Source: Pontederia crassipes (taxonomy: Eukaryota > Streptophyta > Magnoliopsida > Commelinales > Pontederiaceae). Taken from it: a stretch of DNA of 64,000 nt. Location: NCBI GenBank assembly GCA_030549335.1, contig CM060191.1, positions 5,833,001 through 5,897,000 on the forward strand. Direction: 5' to 3'. Below are positions 35,618 through 50,231 of the stretch, one piece after another. Position 1 is the stretch's first letter. Each line of letters begins with the position of its first letter. The position numbers and the translations under genes were made by a program. The notes under the pieces are model-generated. The model made no database searches. It was not told the origin of the DNA and saw only the letters and a list, made by a program, of their open reading frames with translations.

Positions 35618-37303
35618 CACTACAAGAAAAATAATGTTTTCCGATGATTTTGTCCATCGGAAAATCGAACGAAACCGTCGGAAATGTAGGTTTTCGACGG
35701 GTTTACTGATGAAACCGATTTGTCAAAAAAATGGTCATCGCAAAATAATTTTCGACGATTGGAAAAAACTTATCGGAAGTTTCGACGGTTGTAACCGTCC
35801 TAACGGTCCGACGGTCGCAACCGTCAAAAAGTTCGGCGGTCGAAATCGTCGAAAAGTTTCCACGGCTGTCGTAACCGTCGAAACTTTCGACGATCGTCGC
35901 AACCGTCGAAAAGATCCGGCGGTCACAACCGTCGAAACATTCTGGCGGCCGCAACCGTCGCAAAGAATTTTTAATATATAAAAAAATAGCCCGCCGCCAA
36001 GCAGCCGATCCGACTGCCCGCGGAAAGATCCGACCGTCTGTCGCCAAGCACACCACGCTGTCCGGCGGCCGATCACACTGTCGCCGACCAGATCAGGTGG
36101 CCTAGCGGCTGATCACGTCGTGGCCGGTCTAATCACACCGCCTCGGCCGATCACACCGCGGCCGACCTAATCACGCTACCGCTGGTCAGATCAGGCCGCC
36201 TGGCGGTCCATCATGCCGCGGGCGCTCAGATCACGGTCGATCCGCCGTCAGGCAGCCAGGCGATGGTTCCGTCAGAGGTGGCGAATCCAGGCAGCCAGAC
36301 AGCGGTTCCGTCGAGAGACGGCCAATCCAGGCAGCTAGGCGGCGGTGCCGAGAGGCGGCCAATCCAGGCAGCCAGGCGACGGTTCCGCCGAGAGGTGACG
36401 GATCCTGGTCGCGCGCGACCGGATCAAGCCGCCTCGGTCGGCCGATTTAGGCCGACCGCGAGGGAGAGAAAAAGATGGGTCGCCGGCCACGGGGGGAGAG
36501 AGAGAGGTCGTTGGAGGGTCCTTCGGTCGTCGCCGGAGAGATAGAAGGAGGTAGAGAGGTAAAGAAAGCAGGTAGGTAAAGAGGTAATAAATAGACGGAA
36601 AAAGAGAGTGGGGAGCGGGAAAAGAAAAAAAAAGCGGGAAGTGTGGCGGGATTATTTTTTCATTACCGACGGTTTCGATCGTCGCAAAATATAATAATAA
36701 AATAATATTTTTACGTTACCGATGATTCGGACCGTTGGAACTTTCGATGGTCCAAATCCAAATCGACAGTAATTATAATAATAAAATATTAATTATATTA
36801 TATATTATGATATATAAGATTATAATATTTAATTATTTTTATAGTTATCGATGGTCCAGCCCGTCGTAACTTTCAACTGTCCGAACTGTCAAACATTATA
36901 ATAATAAAATACTAATTATATTATATATCATAATATATAATATTATAATATTTAATTACTTTTTTTGTTACCGACGGTCCCGACCATCAGAACTTTCGAC
37001 GGTCCAGACCATCAGAACTTATAATAATGAAATACTAATAACATTATATATTTGTAATATATTATATAATATTTAATCATTTTTCTGGTTACTGACGGAT
37101 CAGACCGTCGGAATTTGCAACGGATAGGAAGCCATAAAAAATTTTGATATTCCAAATCATCAGAAAATAAAATAATAATATATGTGGTCAGGATCGTCGA
37201 AAATGTCGACGGATTGCTATCTGTCTTAAAATCCGTCACAAGTTGCGATGGATTTTTTGTCGTCGGAAATGGTCCGTAAAAAATTCTCAATTTTCTTATA
37301 GTG
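35618..37303. mobile_element. Non-autonomous CACTA (En/Spm) transposon
   Basis: The left end reads CACTACAAGAAAAATAATG, and the right end read inward is CACTATAAGAAAATTGAG; both are classic CACTA termini. The flanking 3-bp repeat is imperfect (CTA at 35615-35617, CTG at 37304-37306). Both subterminal regions are packed with direct and inverted CCGTCGAAA/TTTCGACGG motifs, the type of array bound by the TNPA-like accessory protein. The right side has about three tandem units of roughly 120 bp. A GC-rich block at 35985-36550 has no transposase. With only 1.69 kb and no TNPD, it depends on an autonomous relative. Confidence 0.88.
36660..37110. repeat. Tandem ~120-bp units in the CACTA right subterminal region
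   Basis: Each unit starts GTTACCGACGGTC(C)-like, has a second inverted GACGGTCC motif about 25 bp later, then ATAATAATAAAATACTAATT and an AT-rich spacer ending TTTAATTATTTTT. Three to four copies, progressively diverged. Confidence 0.7.
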
Positions 37304-39766
37304 CTGCTTGATTTTCTCGGAGTGCTATTTGTAGAATCCTTGTTATAGAAGAGAATGCATCTCTCTCTGTCACACACACGCTAGTTTGGTTGGCCGCAAG
37401 TGAGGGTAGAAAACGTACGTGAGCATCCACGCAACAAATGTGATCTCCATGATATAAAAATAAATAAATAGCAACCGAAGAAAAACAAATAAATAGATTA
37501 ACATCTGTGTCCAACTGGATCAAGTCATGTTTGAGGTCGAGCTCCAAACTATTATAAATATTCTTTGCATTTTTATTTCTTTTCTTATAACATATCTTAA
37601 CATCTATGATATATATTCCATACTTAGAATGAAATTAGTTAGATTTCGTTTGGAGGAAAGGTTTAAAAGAAGTTTAACTAATGTATCTAATTAGGTAGTT
37701 CAATAAATGTTCGATTATTGAAGTCTATCATTTTGTTCAGAGGAATACATATTAATCATTTTTTCAGATGCTAATATCTCTGTACACCGGAGAGGGAGTC
37801 TATAACACCCTGTTTGAATATATTTTTTTTAAAAGTTAAATAAGATTGGATTGGTGTATCTACGCCCACTATGTTAAGAAAATTTAAACTCATTTCATCA
37901 TTTGTTTCTTCTCGATAAAATTAAAATTTAGTTAAGGATAAAGTTAATTTCTCTTAACACGTGCATTACAAATAAAAAATATATTATGGGTAATAAAAAC
38001 ATTTGTTCACTTTATTTCTCTTAATGCGTACACTTGAATTTGTATCCAAACACATTAAAAAGTCGAACAAAGCAGCTTTGTTTCAATGAGGGGTTTAACA
38101 AGGATGAGCTAAGTTTTTGGAGGGCGGGTGGGTTTAGAAACACTTTGTTTGAATGTAAACTTCTTTTTTTCCTAAAAACTTTTGTTTGAATTTGATATTA
38201 TGTTTGAATAGGCGTACTAATAAATTTTCCTAAGAAGGGTAAGCCATTAGAAAAATCAAATCTTTATATTTATAATTTAACCAAGATTGAATTTATGATT
38301 ATAAGCTACCAAATCAATTATTTCTTATTGATTAGAAATCATTATACCCATTTTACTATTTATTTTTTTATGTATTAAATTAGAAATAATAATACGTCAC
38401 TAAGGATAATAAAAAAAATTTTCTCTTAGTTAGCCCCCTTGGTCCGTGCACTAAAATTTATGTCCAAACAAAAAAAAAAATAGTTTTAATTAATCAAACT
38501 AATTCTATAAATTGATCATATCTGAACATATATTTTTTTTTATAAAAGTTCTTCACACTTGACATTACCAATCTTTACTTTTCCTCCTAACTCTAAATAG
38601 TGTTCTCCCATGCACAATTCTTGTATGTCATATACATTCTTTCTCCTTTTTTGAAGTATTATAACCTTTTGTGTTATATATGAATTAATCTTGCTTTCAT
38701 TTCCTTCAGGAACTAGACGAATATATCATGATGCTATCAAGATTGTCAGTGTTTGGATTGAAAAGAATAAAATTTTAAAAACATAATATTTAATAGCTAA
38801 ACCATTTAATGATAAATAATTGCTATTTAATTAGAATAATAAATAATATAATATATGATTAACAATAAAAAATCGTTAGGATAATTATTTTTGTCATCTA
38901 TAAGAATAATTATATTCTTCTTGGAGGGGATAGTATGAGTGGTTGGTTTCCCCTTTCTTTAGGTGATTTTTTTAAAAAAAAAAATAGAATATAACCAAAA
39001 TAAGCTTTTTTTGTTTTTTTTTTTGGTTTTTTTGGGAAAATAACCAAAATAAGCTATGTGATTTTTTTCCCTGCATTTTTTGGTTTTACTCAAAATATAT
39101 TGAGATATTTATTCCTCCACCAAACAAGAAACATAAGCTAAAGTGATGAAGGCTAACTAAAACAGAGAAAAACATCCTAAGGTTTTGGCCACTCCATAGT
39201 CCATCCATATATATGTTCTTCTACTTCAACTATGTTTCTGTACTACTGAAACAGAATTTTGATGCAACAGAAGACCCAAAAAAGGTCATCTCCTGGACCT
39301 GAATTCATTGTCAGACAAATGAAGAACAGCTGCATTACAAGCATTTAACAGGAAGAAAAAAATGTGCCTCAGAATGCCATAATTCTGTATATTTGGTCCA
39401 AGGTATACTCAGAACCGAGGTGCTGCATATGCTCAAATATTCAAGATTACATCAGAACAGAACCATAGAGCAAATATGCTCAAGAAGGCGACATTTGAAC
39501 CTTTCCAAACTGTTCTACATCATTTCTGTCCCTTTTCATTTCCGATTGTGTATTTTCTTTTTGTGTATAGGTAAGTCAAAATGAAAAAAAAAGAATCTCA
39601 AAGCCATTCACGTTTGTGGTAACTTTCAATGTAATTCTATGGTTGTATCTTGATCAAGAAAGAGACCAAGGTAGAAAATTATATTTACAGAAGTATCTGA
39701 TTTACCTCAATCCAATGTAGGATGTAAAAAATCTTGGTTTATCTTGTTATTGGAACTCCTCAGGGG
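37304..39766. other. AT-rich intergenic region
   Basis: No ORF or element with convincing ends was seen. T-rich runs near 38990-39030 and the 3' flank of the TPK gene lie at the right. Confidence 0.5.
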
Positions 39767-41341
39767 TCATCTGGAGGCACTTAATAGATCAGGGTGTGTT
39801 ATCTTCCCCGTGTGATTGGTGTCGAGTTTGTTGAACTGGTTGCAGATTAGCAATATGTCATTGTCCCCGACCTTCCCCATCTCCTTGAGCTTGTGTATGA
39901 TAAACTCTGATCTGCTGTGCAAAGTAAGAATAAGAATTAGACTCACACCAGCATATCATCACAGAGATCCACTACAACATCAATCTCTTATATGAAGCCT
40001 GTCAACAACAATTTAATTTTAAAGAAAATTCCTGAAACTTTTACGTGCAGTAATATTTCTGGCATGCAGTGGGGCCATGATAAAGATTCAGAAGGATGCA
40101 ATCTTTGTCCATAGGCAGTTGGGCACTTATTAAAGTGATGAAATCAGGAGCAAAGAACACAATCCAAATATCAGTTTCAGTACATCACCTCATGCTCGTA
40201 CATCAATGATGAAACAGCTAAGATCCTAGCCAATGTGAAACAACAGCTGATCATAACCTCAAGATACTGTAATTTAAATGATTCCATTTTGTGCTCGTAG
40301 ATTACAGTGTACAATACAATTACAAACAAGTCCAACTATTTCACATAGCAACCAGCACACCAAAATGGTAGAAGATAATTACCTGATGAATCCACAGTGA
40401 TCGAGATCAGCAGCAAGCAAGTCTGCCACAGTCAGGTCCCTCTCCAGAACCCATTTGGCAATGCTCCGGTGCCTCTTGTCGATCCGGGCCTCTGCCAGGT
40501 ACAAGAACGCCCGTGCCACCGCCAGCGTTGAAAACAACAGCCAGAACGAGGCGAAGATCCTGCCGGGCATAGTCTTGAACGCCCGGTCGCCGTATCCAAC
40601 AGTGGTCACCGACATGACGGACAAGTAGACGGCGTCCATCCAGTCCATGTCCTCCAGCAAGCAGAGCGCCAGCGTCCCGACCCCAATGCACAGCACCACC
40701 ACCCCAATCGCCAGCCCCACCTTCATCCTAATCCTCATGCGCCCCTTCTCCGCGTCGAAGATGTAGCTGGCCGCGGTCGCGCCGGCGCGGGCGCTTGTCA
40801 GGACCATCCTCTCCTGCACGTCCAGGACGTAGTTGAGCGCGCCCGTGAGCAGCACGTCGATGAGGCCGAAGCCGACCAGGACGAAGGCGCACGCGAACAG
40901 CTTGGTGGCCGGCTTCAACGGCGCGATATCGCCGTAACCAATGGTGCACAGGGTCACAATGCAGAAGTACAGGGCGTCGACGGCCCGGTGGGTCTCCACG
41001 CCGGAGAAGCCATGGGGGTCAACGGCGTATACGAGCACTCCGACTGAGAGGTAGGCGAGGAGGAGGACGGACGCGTACTTGAGGATGCCGCTCGGGGAGC
41101 CGGCGCAGGGATCCGGTCTGGCCGGGCCGCCAGAGGCGTCGGCGTCGTTGGGGAGGTCCCGGATGACGGATATGGCCGGGGCGGTGCGGGTGCGATGGAG
41201 GCCGGAGCTCCGACGAGGGCGGTACGGGGTGGCGGCGCCGCTGCTTCCGCCGCCGGCGGTGGGCGGAGAAGAATAGTCAGCAGCCAATGGGCCTTCGATC
41301 TCCGAGACCGGTAGGACAAGAAACGGCTCTTCCTCCTCCAT
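39767..41341 (-). CDS. Two-pore potassium channel (TPK/KCO family)
   Basis: Two exons, 41341-40383 and 39911-39767, meet inside an Arg codon (AG|A) and give 367 residues. The N-terminus is acidic, then has HRTRTAPAIS (about 49-58), resembling the 14-3-3 binding site RSxSAP of TPK1. Four membrane helices (about 88-107, 145-168, 207-228, 260-283) enclose two pore loops with intact filters: TIGYGD (133-138) and TVGYGD (247-252). The C-terminus has EF-hand-like parts, DLDHCGFIRSEF and LDTNHTGKITHPDL, both imperfect. TPKs carry K+ across the vacuolar membrane and are opened by cytosolic Ca2+ and 14-3-3. The first exon is strongly GC-rich, the second is not. I chose the ATG at 41341 (MEEEE) because it follows an in-frame leader without another ATG. 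Confidence 0.94.
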
Positions 41342-42818
41342 TGAAGACTTGAACAAGAACAAAAGACACACTGATCAGAAACAGGTCTGAGTTGCTTCAG
41401 ATTCTCTGAACAGTGAGACTTGAACAGATCAAGAAACCCAGAAGCATTTGCTCCAAGAAGAAGAAGAGGTACCGGTTGAAATGATGATGCTGACTTGTTT
41501 GTGTTACAGGAGATGGAATCATGGAACAAGTACGGCTTCTTTTAAACAGATGCGGACTTGGATTCGACTGTGCCAATCAAGAAGAAAACATATCTTTCTT
41601 GATCACAAGAATGACAAAGATGAACATGAGAAAAAAAAGAAAGTTTTTAATTCCAGATAAGAAAGCCATTATTGCCTGATTCACAATTATAATTCGATGG
41701 TTTTCGCCTACTTTTTCTTTTTCAAGAAAAAATGCCAACTCTGTTGTCCTCTACCCGGGGAAAAGCATATGCTCTTGTGCTAGAAATGCAAGATAACTGA
41801 TGGAGACTGGGCAAAGTGGAACAGTTCTGTGCATCATGGAAGGGAGACTTGCCAAGAAGGAAATATGCAGATCAGCAGATGCTGAAAGGAAAAAAGTGCA
41901 CAGTTCTTTCTTTGTTCTCTGTTCATAGACACTGCTTCCTGATTTTTTTTCCGAGCATGACTAATAAATGTTGTATGAATGTATGATTCCTGATGCTGAC
42001 CAACTGCAATGTAGTAAAAGGTTGATGCAAAGGTCATGATCTTTCAGAGTTGTTCCTTGCAGAAGAACCCGGAGGAAGCAAAAATGTGCACATATTATAT
42101 TATTTCATAGAACTTAATGTCATCTGGATTAAAAAGAATGGTTCTATTCTTCAAATATAAGACAACATGCAAAAAAGTTCAATGGTAGCTCACAGTTTTC
42201 TTATTTTTCTTCCAAATTAATATATAAGAGTTGAAAGTCGAAAGAAACTGTCAAATAAGTCTCCAAGAGAAGTATGATGGCCATCAATTGCAACCAAAGA
42301 CAAACAGTATGAAGGCAATTTGAATGCAGACATTACAACGCAATTCTCAGAAAGTGACTCACGTACCTTTAAGGAAACTCAATTATTTTGGAAGAGAGGC
42401 GGAGAGTTTATGTGGCATGTCAATTGTTTCCTGGAAGCGATCAGTCAAGCTTGATTCCAAGATTGGGACAAACAAACAAAACCAAAGAAGAAATGGGGAA
42501 GAATCCTCAAAGCGGAACTCAGATTTCTTGGAAACGCATATTTGAAACCAACAAAAATAAATATAGTCCAAATGTAATCATCTTGAAAATGATTCGACTG
42601 CAGCGGTACAAAGTTCACAGCTTGTAAAATTGAACATCGGAATTTACATTTGACGAGAATGTTGTGACAAACAGTAAATGCTCATCAATTTCACTTTCAT
42701 AATAATAGGCAACACAGCAAATGACATCAGAGGCCAACTGACCACCCTAGCTATATTATAATTTTGAAACTACTTAAGAAAGCTGTTCTGTTTTGGAATT
42801 GGTTTCTATTGACATTTC
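41342..42818. other. Intergenic region between TPK and TGD4
   Basis: Holds the TPK promoter and leader (minus strand) and the TGD4 3' flank. The short ORFs here show no family signal. No transposon ends recognised. Confidence 0.5.
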
Positions 42819-45800
42819 TCAGCTTTCGAAGAATCGAAGCTCTACCATTGCTTCTTGACGCTTTGGGGAGTACCAAGCAGTAGCCTTTGCTGAACCCAGA
42901 ACTTGCAAAGCCCAATCAACGGCAAACACAGACTCATCCAGTCGAGCAAAGTGATATCTGTCTTTTGGCTCAAATACAATTCTGGAATCCACTCGTAAGC
43001 TAAAGGGTCCAACAATCTGTGGTCAGAAAACAAATCACTGATCAGAAGCCAATGCTAAGACGACAAGAGAATTATTTGCTGGAAACTATGTTTTGCACTG
43101 TCTAAAAACTAGAAGCAGCATTGATTTCAAACTGAGGAAAGCCAGGACCAATTAATAAATCAAACAAAGAAGAAAAATATTTACTGTCAACTATTTAGGA
43201 AACTACATATGCATAATGAAATTACACCTTTTTTTATATGGCCCCAGCTGGGAGGGCTCCTTTTTTATTTCTTCTCGTGCATCTACATATTTCCATAACC
43301 ACAATATACAACATTACTTGGATGTCTACCATAACTCGGTAGCATCCTTTGATGGTTCAAAAGAAAAAAAAAACTAATGAAAATACACTACTGGTTATCC
43401 TCTTTTTTTAGGTTGTCTTTACATGCACAGTTAAGAAATATACAGAGGTTGCAGCAAATGGCATAAAGTTGTATCTCAAATAGAATATGATCATGGACGT
43501 GGTCACTTTCCCTCAAAGAAAAAGAGAGGAATCTCCTCAAAAAACAAAAAGGGAGAGGAACATGTTCTTTGTTCATTAGTTATCATTTCATTACACATTG
43601 GAAACTCATTTATTAGTTATGCACATAATTCACTAATATATTAATATCATTTTTTGAGAGGACGATATATTAATATCTTATAAAGCAATCTACCAGATCA
43701 CATATTTTCAAATGTATGATGCATATGGTTTAGGACGATTAATGGAGAAAATAAATGACACTTGGACAGCATAATCTAATGCAATGTAGTTGATGTGAAA
43801 AATCTGATAACCAAACATTGGTAAACAAAATAAGGCTTTAAATGCAGTGTGACTCCCAACTTTTACATAAATAGCAACAGTAACATATCATGAAACAAGA
43901 AACTTCCTCATGAGCATGTCAAACTCGAAATGTACCTGTTGCTGCAATGAAACAGCAAGATCCGGACAAATATCTTGGATTGCTTCCAAATCTAGCTGCT
44001 GGGTATTGTACAATTTTTGAGCCACTCGAGTCGCACCACGTAAGAATTTTGAACCCGAAGGAATCTCTAGACGGGCACTAAACCTTGAGAGGTCAAAAAA
44101 AAGCCTTTGGAAATTTCCATGTTGTGCCGTACAAGAAACAGATGCAAAGAGATCAGCAAAGACAGCTAATTTATCCTTTTGAGCAAACAAACTAAAGGCT
44201 CCCTGTTTTTGTAGCTCATCTTTTCTAGCAAATCTCAATGAGCAATCCCCCAATGATGCATTGACTACTGCACCTGGAACATAAAAGGATGATATCATAA
44301 TATATGGGTAATGAACAGGAACATATTCCAGTTGCCAAATAAGGAAAGACTGAAGACTACATGCAAATAACAGAAGTCTGAGTCTTACCAATCATTCCCG
44401 ATCCTGAAACATGAGGTTCTGACAAAAAAACATCATAAGGTTGGACCATTCTCAGCTTCCCTTTGCTTTTCCTCCAAATGTCAACAGTCTCCTGGATAGA
44501 AACTGCAGCTTTGGCACACAAGCCAGGCAGCAACGAGCTTGGTACATCTGTGGCTTGATTACCCCCAAAGTGTTTAGGTTGGCCACTATTGTGCTGTAGA
44601 CACAAATGGTAACTTAACCCAGAACCGGAGGCAACTGAAGAGAGATCGACAGCCATTGATAACGGAACATCCCAGTATGTACCCATTTTGTCGACAAAAA
44701 GTCCAGGCCAAGCTGCCTCAAATGTCAAATTGTGTTTGGGAAACTGCATTTGTATTGGAAACTATGTCTTATCAAATATATTTCACTAGAAATATTTAAA
44801 GTGAAATGCTACACGCAATACGAAGCATTAAGAGAAAGCTTTTATTGTAAAGTATTTTCACAAAGAGTTTAATTACATGATATCAAAATCCGAAAGATAT
44901 GGATAATAGTTCAAAGCATGATTATCAAGATCACGATCGTGATCAAAGAGCATACGATCTTATGACCTTATTTGTGATCCCGATCTTAAATCTGAGATCA
45001 ACTTTTGTAAGATCGTATTAGGATGGAGTTATTTCTTTTTTTCTTTTGAGGGAAGAAAGGATGACTCCCAGAATTTGTGGTTGTCATCCATGTATATAAA
45101 TAATTGTAGGGTCAATCATCATGTACAAATATAAGCTCTCAAAAAGAGAGCGCCAACACAGAAGGGATGTACAAAAAACTATGCAAAACCCCACTCTTGG
45201 AGAAGAAAGGAAGCATGAAATACAATATTATCAATGAGACCTTGCTCCCCACAAAAAATAATCCAGTTACGCTATGGCCTAAGTACCAGCCAAAAAAGAT
45301 GCAACCCACCACGTCAGCCATTGTCTAACCCGAGCACAGAGTGCGAGCCAAAATGTCTTAGCCTCAAAGGGGAGAGTGGCCAACGAGGCCCACGTACCCA
45401 TCCACAACCACAACTCTTGAGAGACTGTGCAGCCAAAGAAAAGATGATCAATGTCCTCCTTTGCCTCACCACATAAAGGGCAAGAAGTGTGTGGGGGGCA
45501 CCCATCTCGATAGCTAAACTTTGGTGAGGAGCCTATTTCGCCGCATGAGCTAAACAAAGATCTTGACTTTCAGCGACACTCGAGAGTGCCAAATGAATCT
45601 GCAATCTGCCTTGAGTGCATCTACGGATGATGGTGCAGGAAGAAAACGAAGGTAGACGCTGCAAGCTGAAAAGGACTCATAACACCCAAATCCACCTGTC
45701 AGACCTAGAAGGGTCCGTTCGGAATGCGGCCACCTATTGAAACAGTGTCAAGAGCTTCGAAAACCGCTGATTAGAGAGTGAAGAACTGAAAAGAAGAGTC

Positions 45801-48800
45801 CATCAGCCGGTGCCCAGGACACTCGCCTCTGACCATGTCTCTTGAACCCGGATGCATAACCAACACCATAGCCGAGGGAAAGCCAACGATAAGGGCCCCC
45901 CAAGGAGCCACTCCTGCTGCCAAAAAGAAAATACCTCCCCAGAGCCAAAGGAGGGAACCATAAAAGGGCGCACTCGAGAGAGAATAGCTGCCACACCCCT
46001 CTAGAAAGAGGAAGCCCCTCGAGAGGCCTGGACTCCCATGATAGGACCTACCCATATCAAGTGATGAAGACCGCCCTCCATAAATTGTCAATTGGCCCCA
46101 TTATCCGACCCACCCACCAATGGTGGTGCAGAGGTCACGAACTTCGAGGCCCCCTTGAGATGTGGGCCGACAAATAGGCACCCCTGCCAAAAGAATCTGC
46201 TAGTCAATAAATGAATCCATCTCTTAACTTGGACACGCATTTGAAGAATTGACATGTAGTAGATGGGGAGGGCCGAGAGAACGTATCAGGGTAGAACAAG
46301 TCAGCCGCCCCGAGGACCACCCATGAAGCCTGTGCTCACCAGAGTCCACCCTTGAGTGCCAATGCGCTAGTTAGAGAGGGGAAAACCCAAGTAGGTGATA
46401 GGTAAGGTACCAATCGTAGTATGGAGCTCCGCCATGCATTGATTTGCATCCTCCCACATAGTGGCCATAGACAAGATAAAATATATGAACAACCATCCAC
46501 CTGGTGGCGCAAGTCATCGAAAACAGGGTAGTCTAGGAATCCTCCAAGGTGAACTGGTCTGCCCACCAGCCTAAGACACACCCTCCAGGGTGGCCGACTG
46601 CACTAAGGGAGATGAACTCCGAAATGTGGGAGCCACCAATCTCCAAATCAACGAGGATTTTTTTCCAATTACCTATAGATGTTACAATGTTGTTCTATTT
46701 TTTTCTCCTTTTTTTTTTGTTTTCGCCTAGTGCGATATGATTTTTGGAGAAAGAATATTAAGAGAAAGATAATTTATTGTAATTAAAAATTTTGTATACT
46801 ATTTTTTTTATGCTAATGTAAAATGTTAATTTATAGTAAGCTCCATGCTAATCACACTGTTGTCTACTTTTGAATTGATTCAACTTAATTAATTACATTA
46901 CTATTGCATAACTATAATACACATATGTATATATTGTGGTAAATTTCAATAGGATAATAGTCAAATTGACATAATTCATAATCTAGATTACTATAAATTT
47001 ATTGAAAACACATCTATTTGTTTATGATTCTATATCTTATAATATTTTTGAATATATAGGTAGGTATTCGACCTTGTATCCTTTCCAATCTTAGGTAAGA
47101 TCTCGATCTCCATAACCTTGGTTCAAAGGTATTTCTAGTGAAATGTAAATGACCATTGCAACAAGTAAAAGAAAAAATAATTAAACAAATAAACAGGAGA
47201 CTTGCCTTATGATAAAATATTGCTTTTCCTCGATTTCCTTTCTTCAAATCGTATGCCTCAAGAAGTACAGATGAATCTGGTGTTAACAAAAGTTCTGTTC
47301 CCAGACCTAAAGTAAATATGTCAACCATGTGCTTGACTATAGTTTTAGTCCAAGAAGCATTACTGATGTGACTAGATGTCAACTCTTTGAAAGAAGATAA
47401 ACATTTCTGTATATCAATCTGCTCCAAGATTGTTGTGGACCTGCAGAACAATGATCTTCAATTTTAAAACAAAAAAAAATTGTAGCAAGTATAGCAAAAG
47501 ATGTCAAAATTGTGTATATCAGTGGGAATCAAACTTGTGCCAAACAGTTTATCTGCAAATCACTTTAAAGTTCTAACATTGTGTCAAATTAAAAGATAAC
47601 AAAACTTATATTGGGAAGGAAAGACACATATCACAAGGTTTTATCACTCAAGCTGATAGGTAAGAAAGGAAAATGATGAATTTAACTAAATAGATTAGCA
47701 TCTAAAAGGCACAAATTTAAAATGCTTTAAAGATCAAGTTCAAAGAATGCACAAAAAGATATGATTGGTACTCCTGCGAGGACCTTAACTTTCAGGTCAT
47801 ATCTCAAAAGCAAATCTACCTTTCCCTTTTCGGGAAAAAAAGAAGTGTAAAAAGTTTCTATCTTGAAACAAAAGCATAACTAAGACTTTGCACTGAAGGT
47901 ATGGATAACTAAAGGTGAAGAAAAAATTTCCAAATATGAAAACAATATTACCACTAGTGCTTCAGAATTCAATCTCAGTTGACACAGAATTAGGTTGCTA
48001 TGAGTTTAAGGACTTTTACATATGATATACTGGAGATATATGAGTGGATCATTTATAATTCACGACAAACCATGCCAACTCAAACTATATAAAATGTTTT
48101 GGTTATTGTGATGTGTCAAGGAATTACATTATGAATAACTTACATTCTAGTAAATGGAATATTTAATCCTCAAGCTAAGGTCTCATGCTCTGATGAAAGG
48201 ACTTACCTTTCAACCATAATTCCGGAATTGGGTTAGATTATAACACCAATTGCGGTGCATTAGACACACGGCTAAATGAATGATCGTACCATAGGCATTG
48301 CACATTAACATCCATCAGTATAGAAATATTTTTCATACAGAGTTCCATAAATGCATTGTCGTGTTCCGAACGAGATTATGAGAACAAAATGCACATTAAT
48401 CCTCTCTCAGAAACATTTCGGTCCAGAACAGCCATCAAAGTTCCAGTTTCGGTTACTAGAAGGACTAGCACAAAAGAAAACAATTACAATGTTTTCCACG
48501 TCTCGACTGAAACAAAAATCCTTCTTCATGGAAGAATCCGACTATTTTCTTGTGGAAAACGGGGGGCTTAGTGATATTAAACTACCGAATTGTCTGTCAC
48601 AACTGGACGCGAAAGGGGCGGGCGGAGGAGGGGATACCAGTTTTCGGATAAGTGGAAGGTGTGGGCATGGTGGAGGAGGAGGCCACGGGCGCCGTTTGCG
48701 CAGTCCCCGGAGAAGGAAGGGACGAGCGGGGAGGCCATGAAGCGGTGCATGAAGTCGAGCTGCTTGGGGCGGGTGAGGCGAGGACCGCGCGACAGCCCCA

Positions 48801-48921
48801 ACGGCAGCGGGTCGCCAGGGACCGCCCTTGCGGTTCCCTCCATGGTCACTGGGGCCTCCATGTCGAGCTCCCACCGCCGGCCGGCGCCGTCCGACGCCCA
48901 CCGCATTCTTGGTAACCCCAT
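42819..48921 (-). CDS. TGD4: TGD4, chloroplast outer-envelope lipid-transfer protein
   Basis: Five exons: 48921-48638, 47440-47206, 44743-44389, 44273-43936 and 43016-42819, for 469 residues (Arabidopsis TGD4 has 479). The start MGLPRMRW is followed by WELDMEAPVTMEGTARAVPG, LPLGLSRGPRLTRPKQLDF and HRFMASPLVPSFS. Later exons add WPGLFVDKMGTYWDVPLSMA, LPGLCAKAAVSIQETVDIWR, QHGNFQRLFFDLSRFSARLE and the C-terminal MVELRFFES. Homologues form an outer-envelope beta-barrel that binds phosphatidic acid and, with the TGD1-2-3 transporter, brings ER lipids into the plastid. Exon 1 ends inside a Trp codon (TG|G). Intron 2 has a GC donor (AAG|GCAAGT). That intron is 2.46 kb and contains a hAT element with a LINE fragment. 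The gene looks intact. Confidence 0.93.
44917..47120. mobile_element. hAT-type element in TGD4 intron 2, interrupted by other sequence
   Basis: Flanked by the perfect 8-bp repeat GTTCAAAG (44909-44916 and 47121-47128). Ends read CATGATTATCAAGATCACGATC-like on the left and CAAGGTTATGGAGATCGAG from the right, with many GATC motifs. They resemble the ends of the MITE in the L3 intron. At 2.2 kb it is far larger than that 398-bp relative because a LINE fragment has landed inside. Confidence 0.6.
45025..46690 (-). mobile_element. L1-type LINE fragment (3' part), nested in the hAT element
   Basis: On the minus strand 45557-45279 encodes CPLCGEAKEDIDHLFFGC with a following SQELWLW. This is the zinc-binding domain found after reverse transcriptase in plant LINEs. 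Upstream pieces in several frames (46581-45748) look like decayed C-terminal RT sequence. The left border at about 45030-45050 is a T-rich run (TTTCTTTTTTTCTTTT), which would be the poly-A tail of a minus-strand insertion. Borders are approximate and there are many stops. Confidence 0.65.

Positions 48922-50231
<1,310 letters not shown>

Noticed and set aside
35607-36544. ORFs on both strands in the CACTA element
   Set aside because: They come from the CCGTCG-type subterminal repeats and the GC-rich filler; no transposase motif is present.
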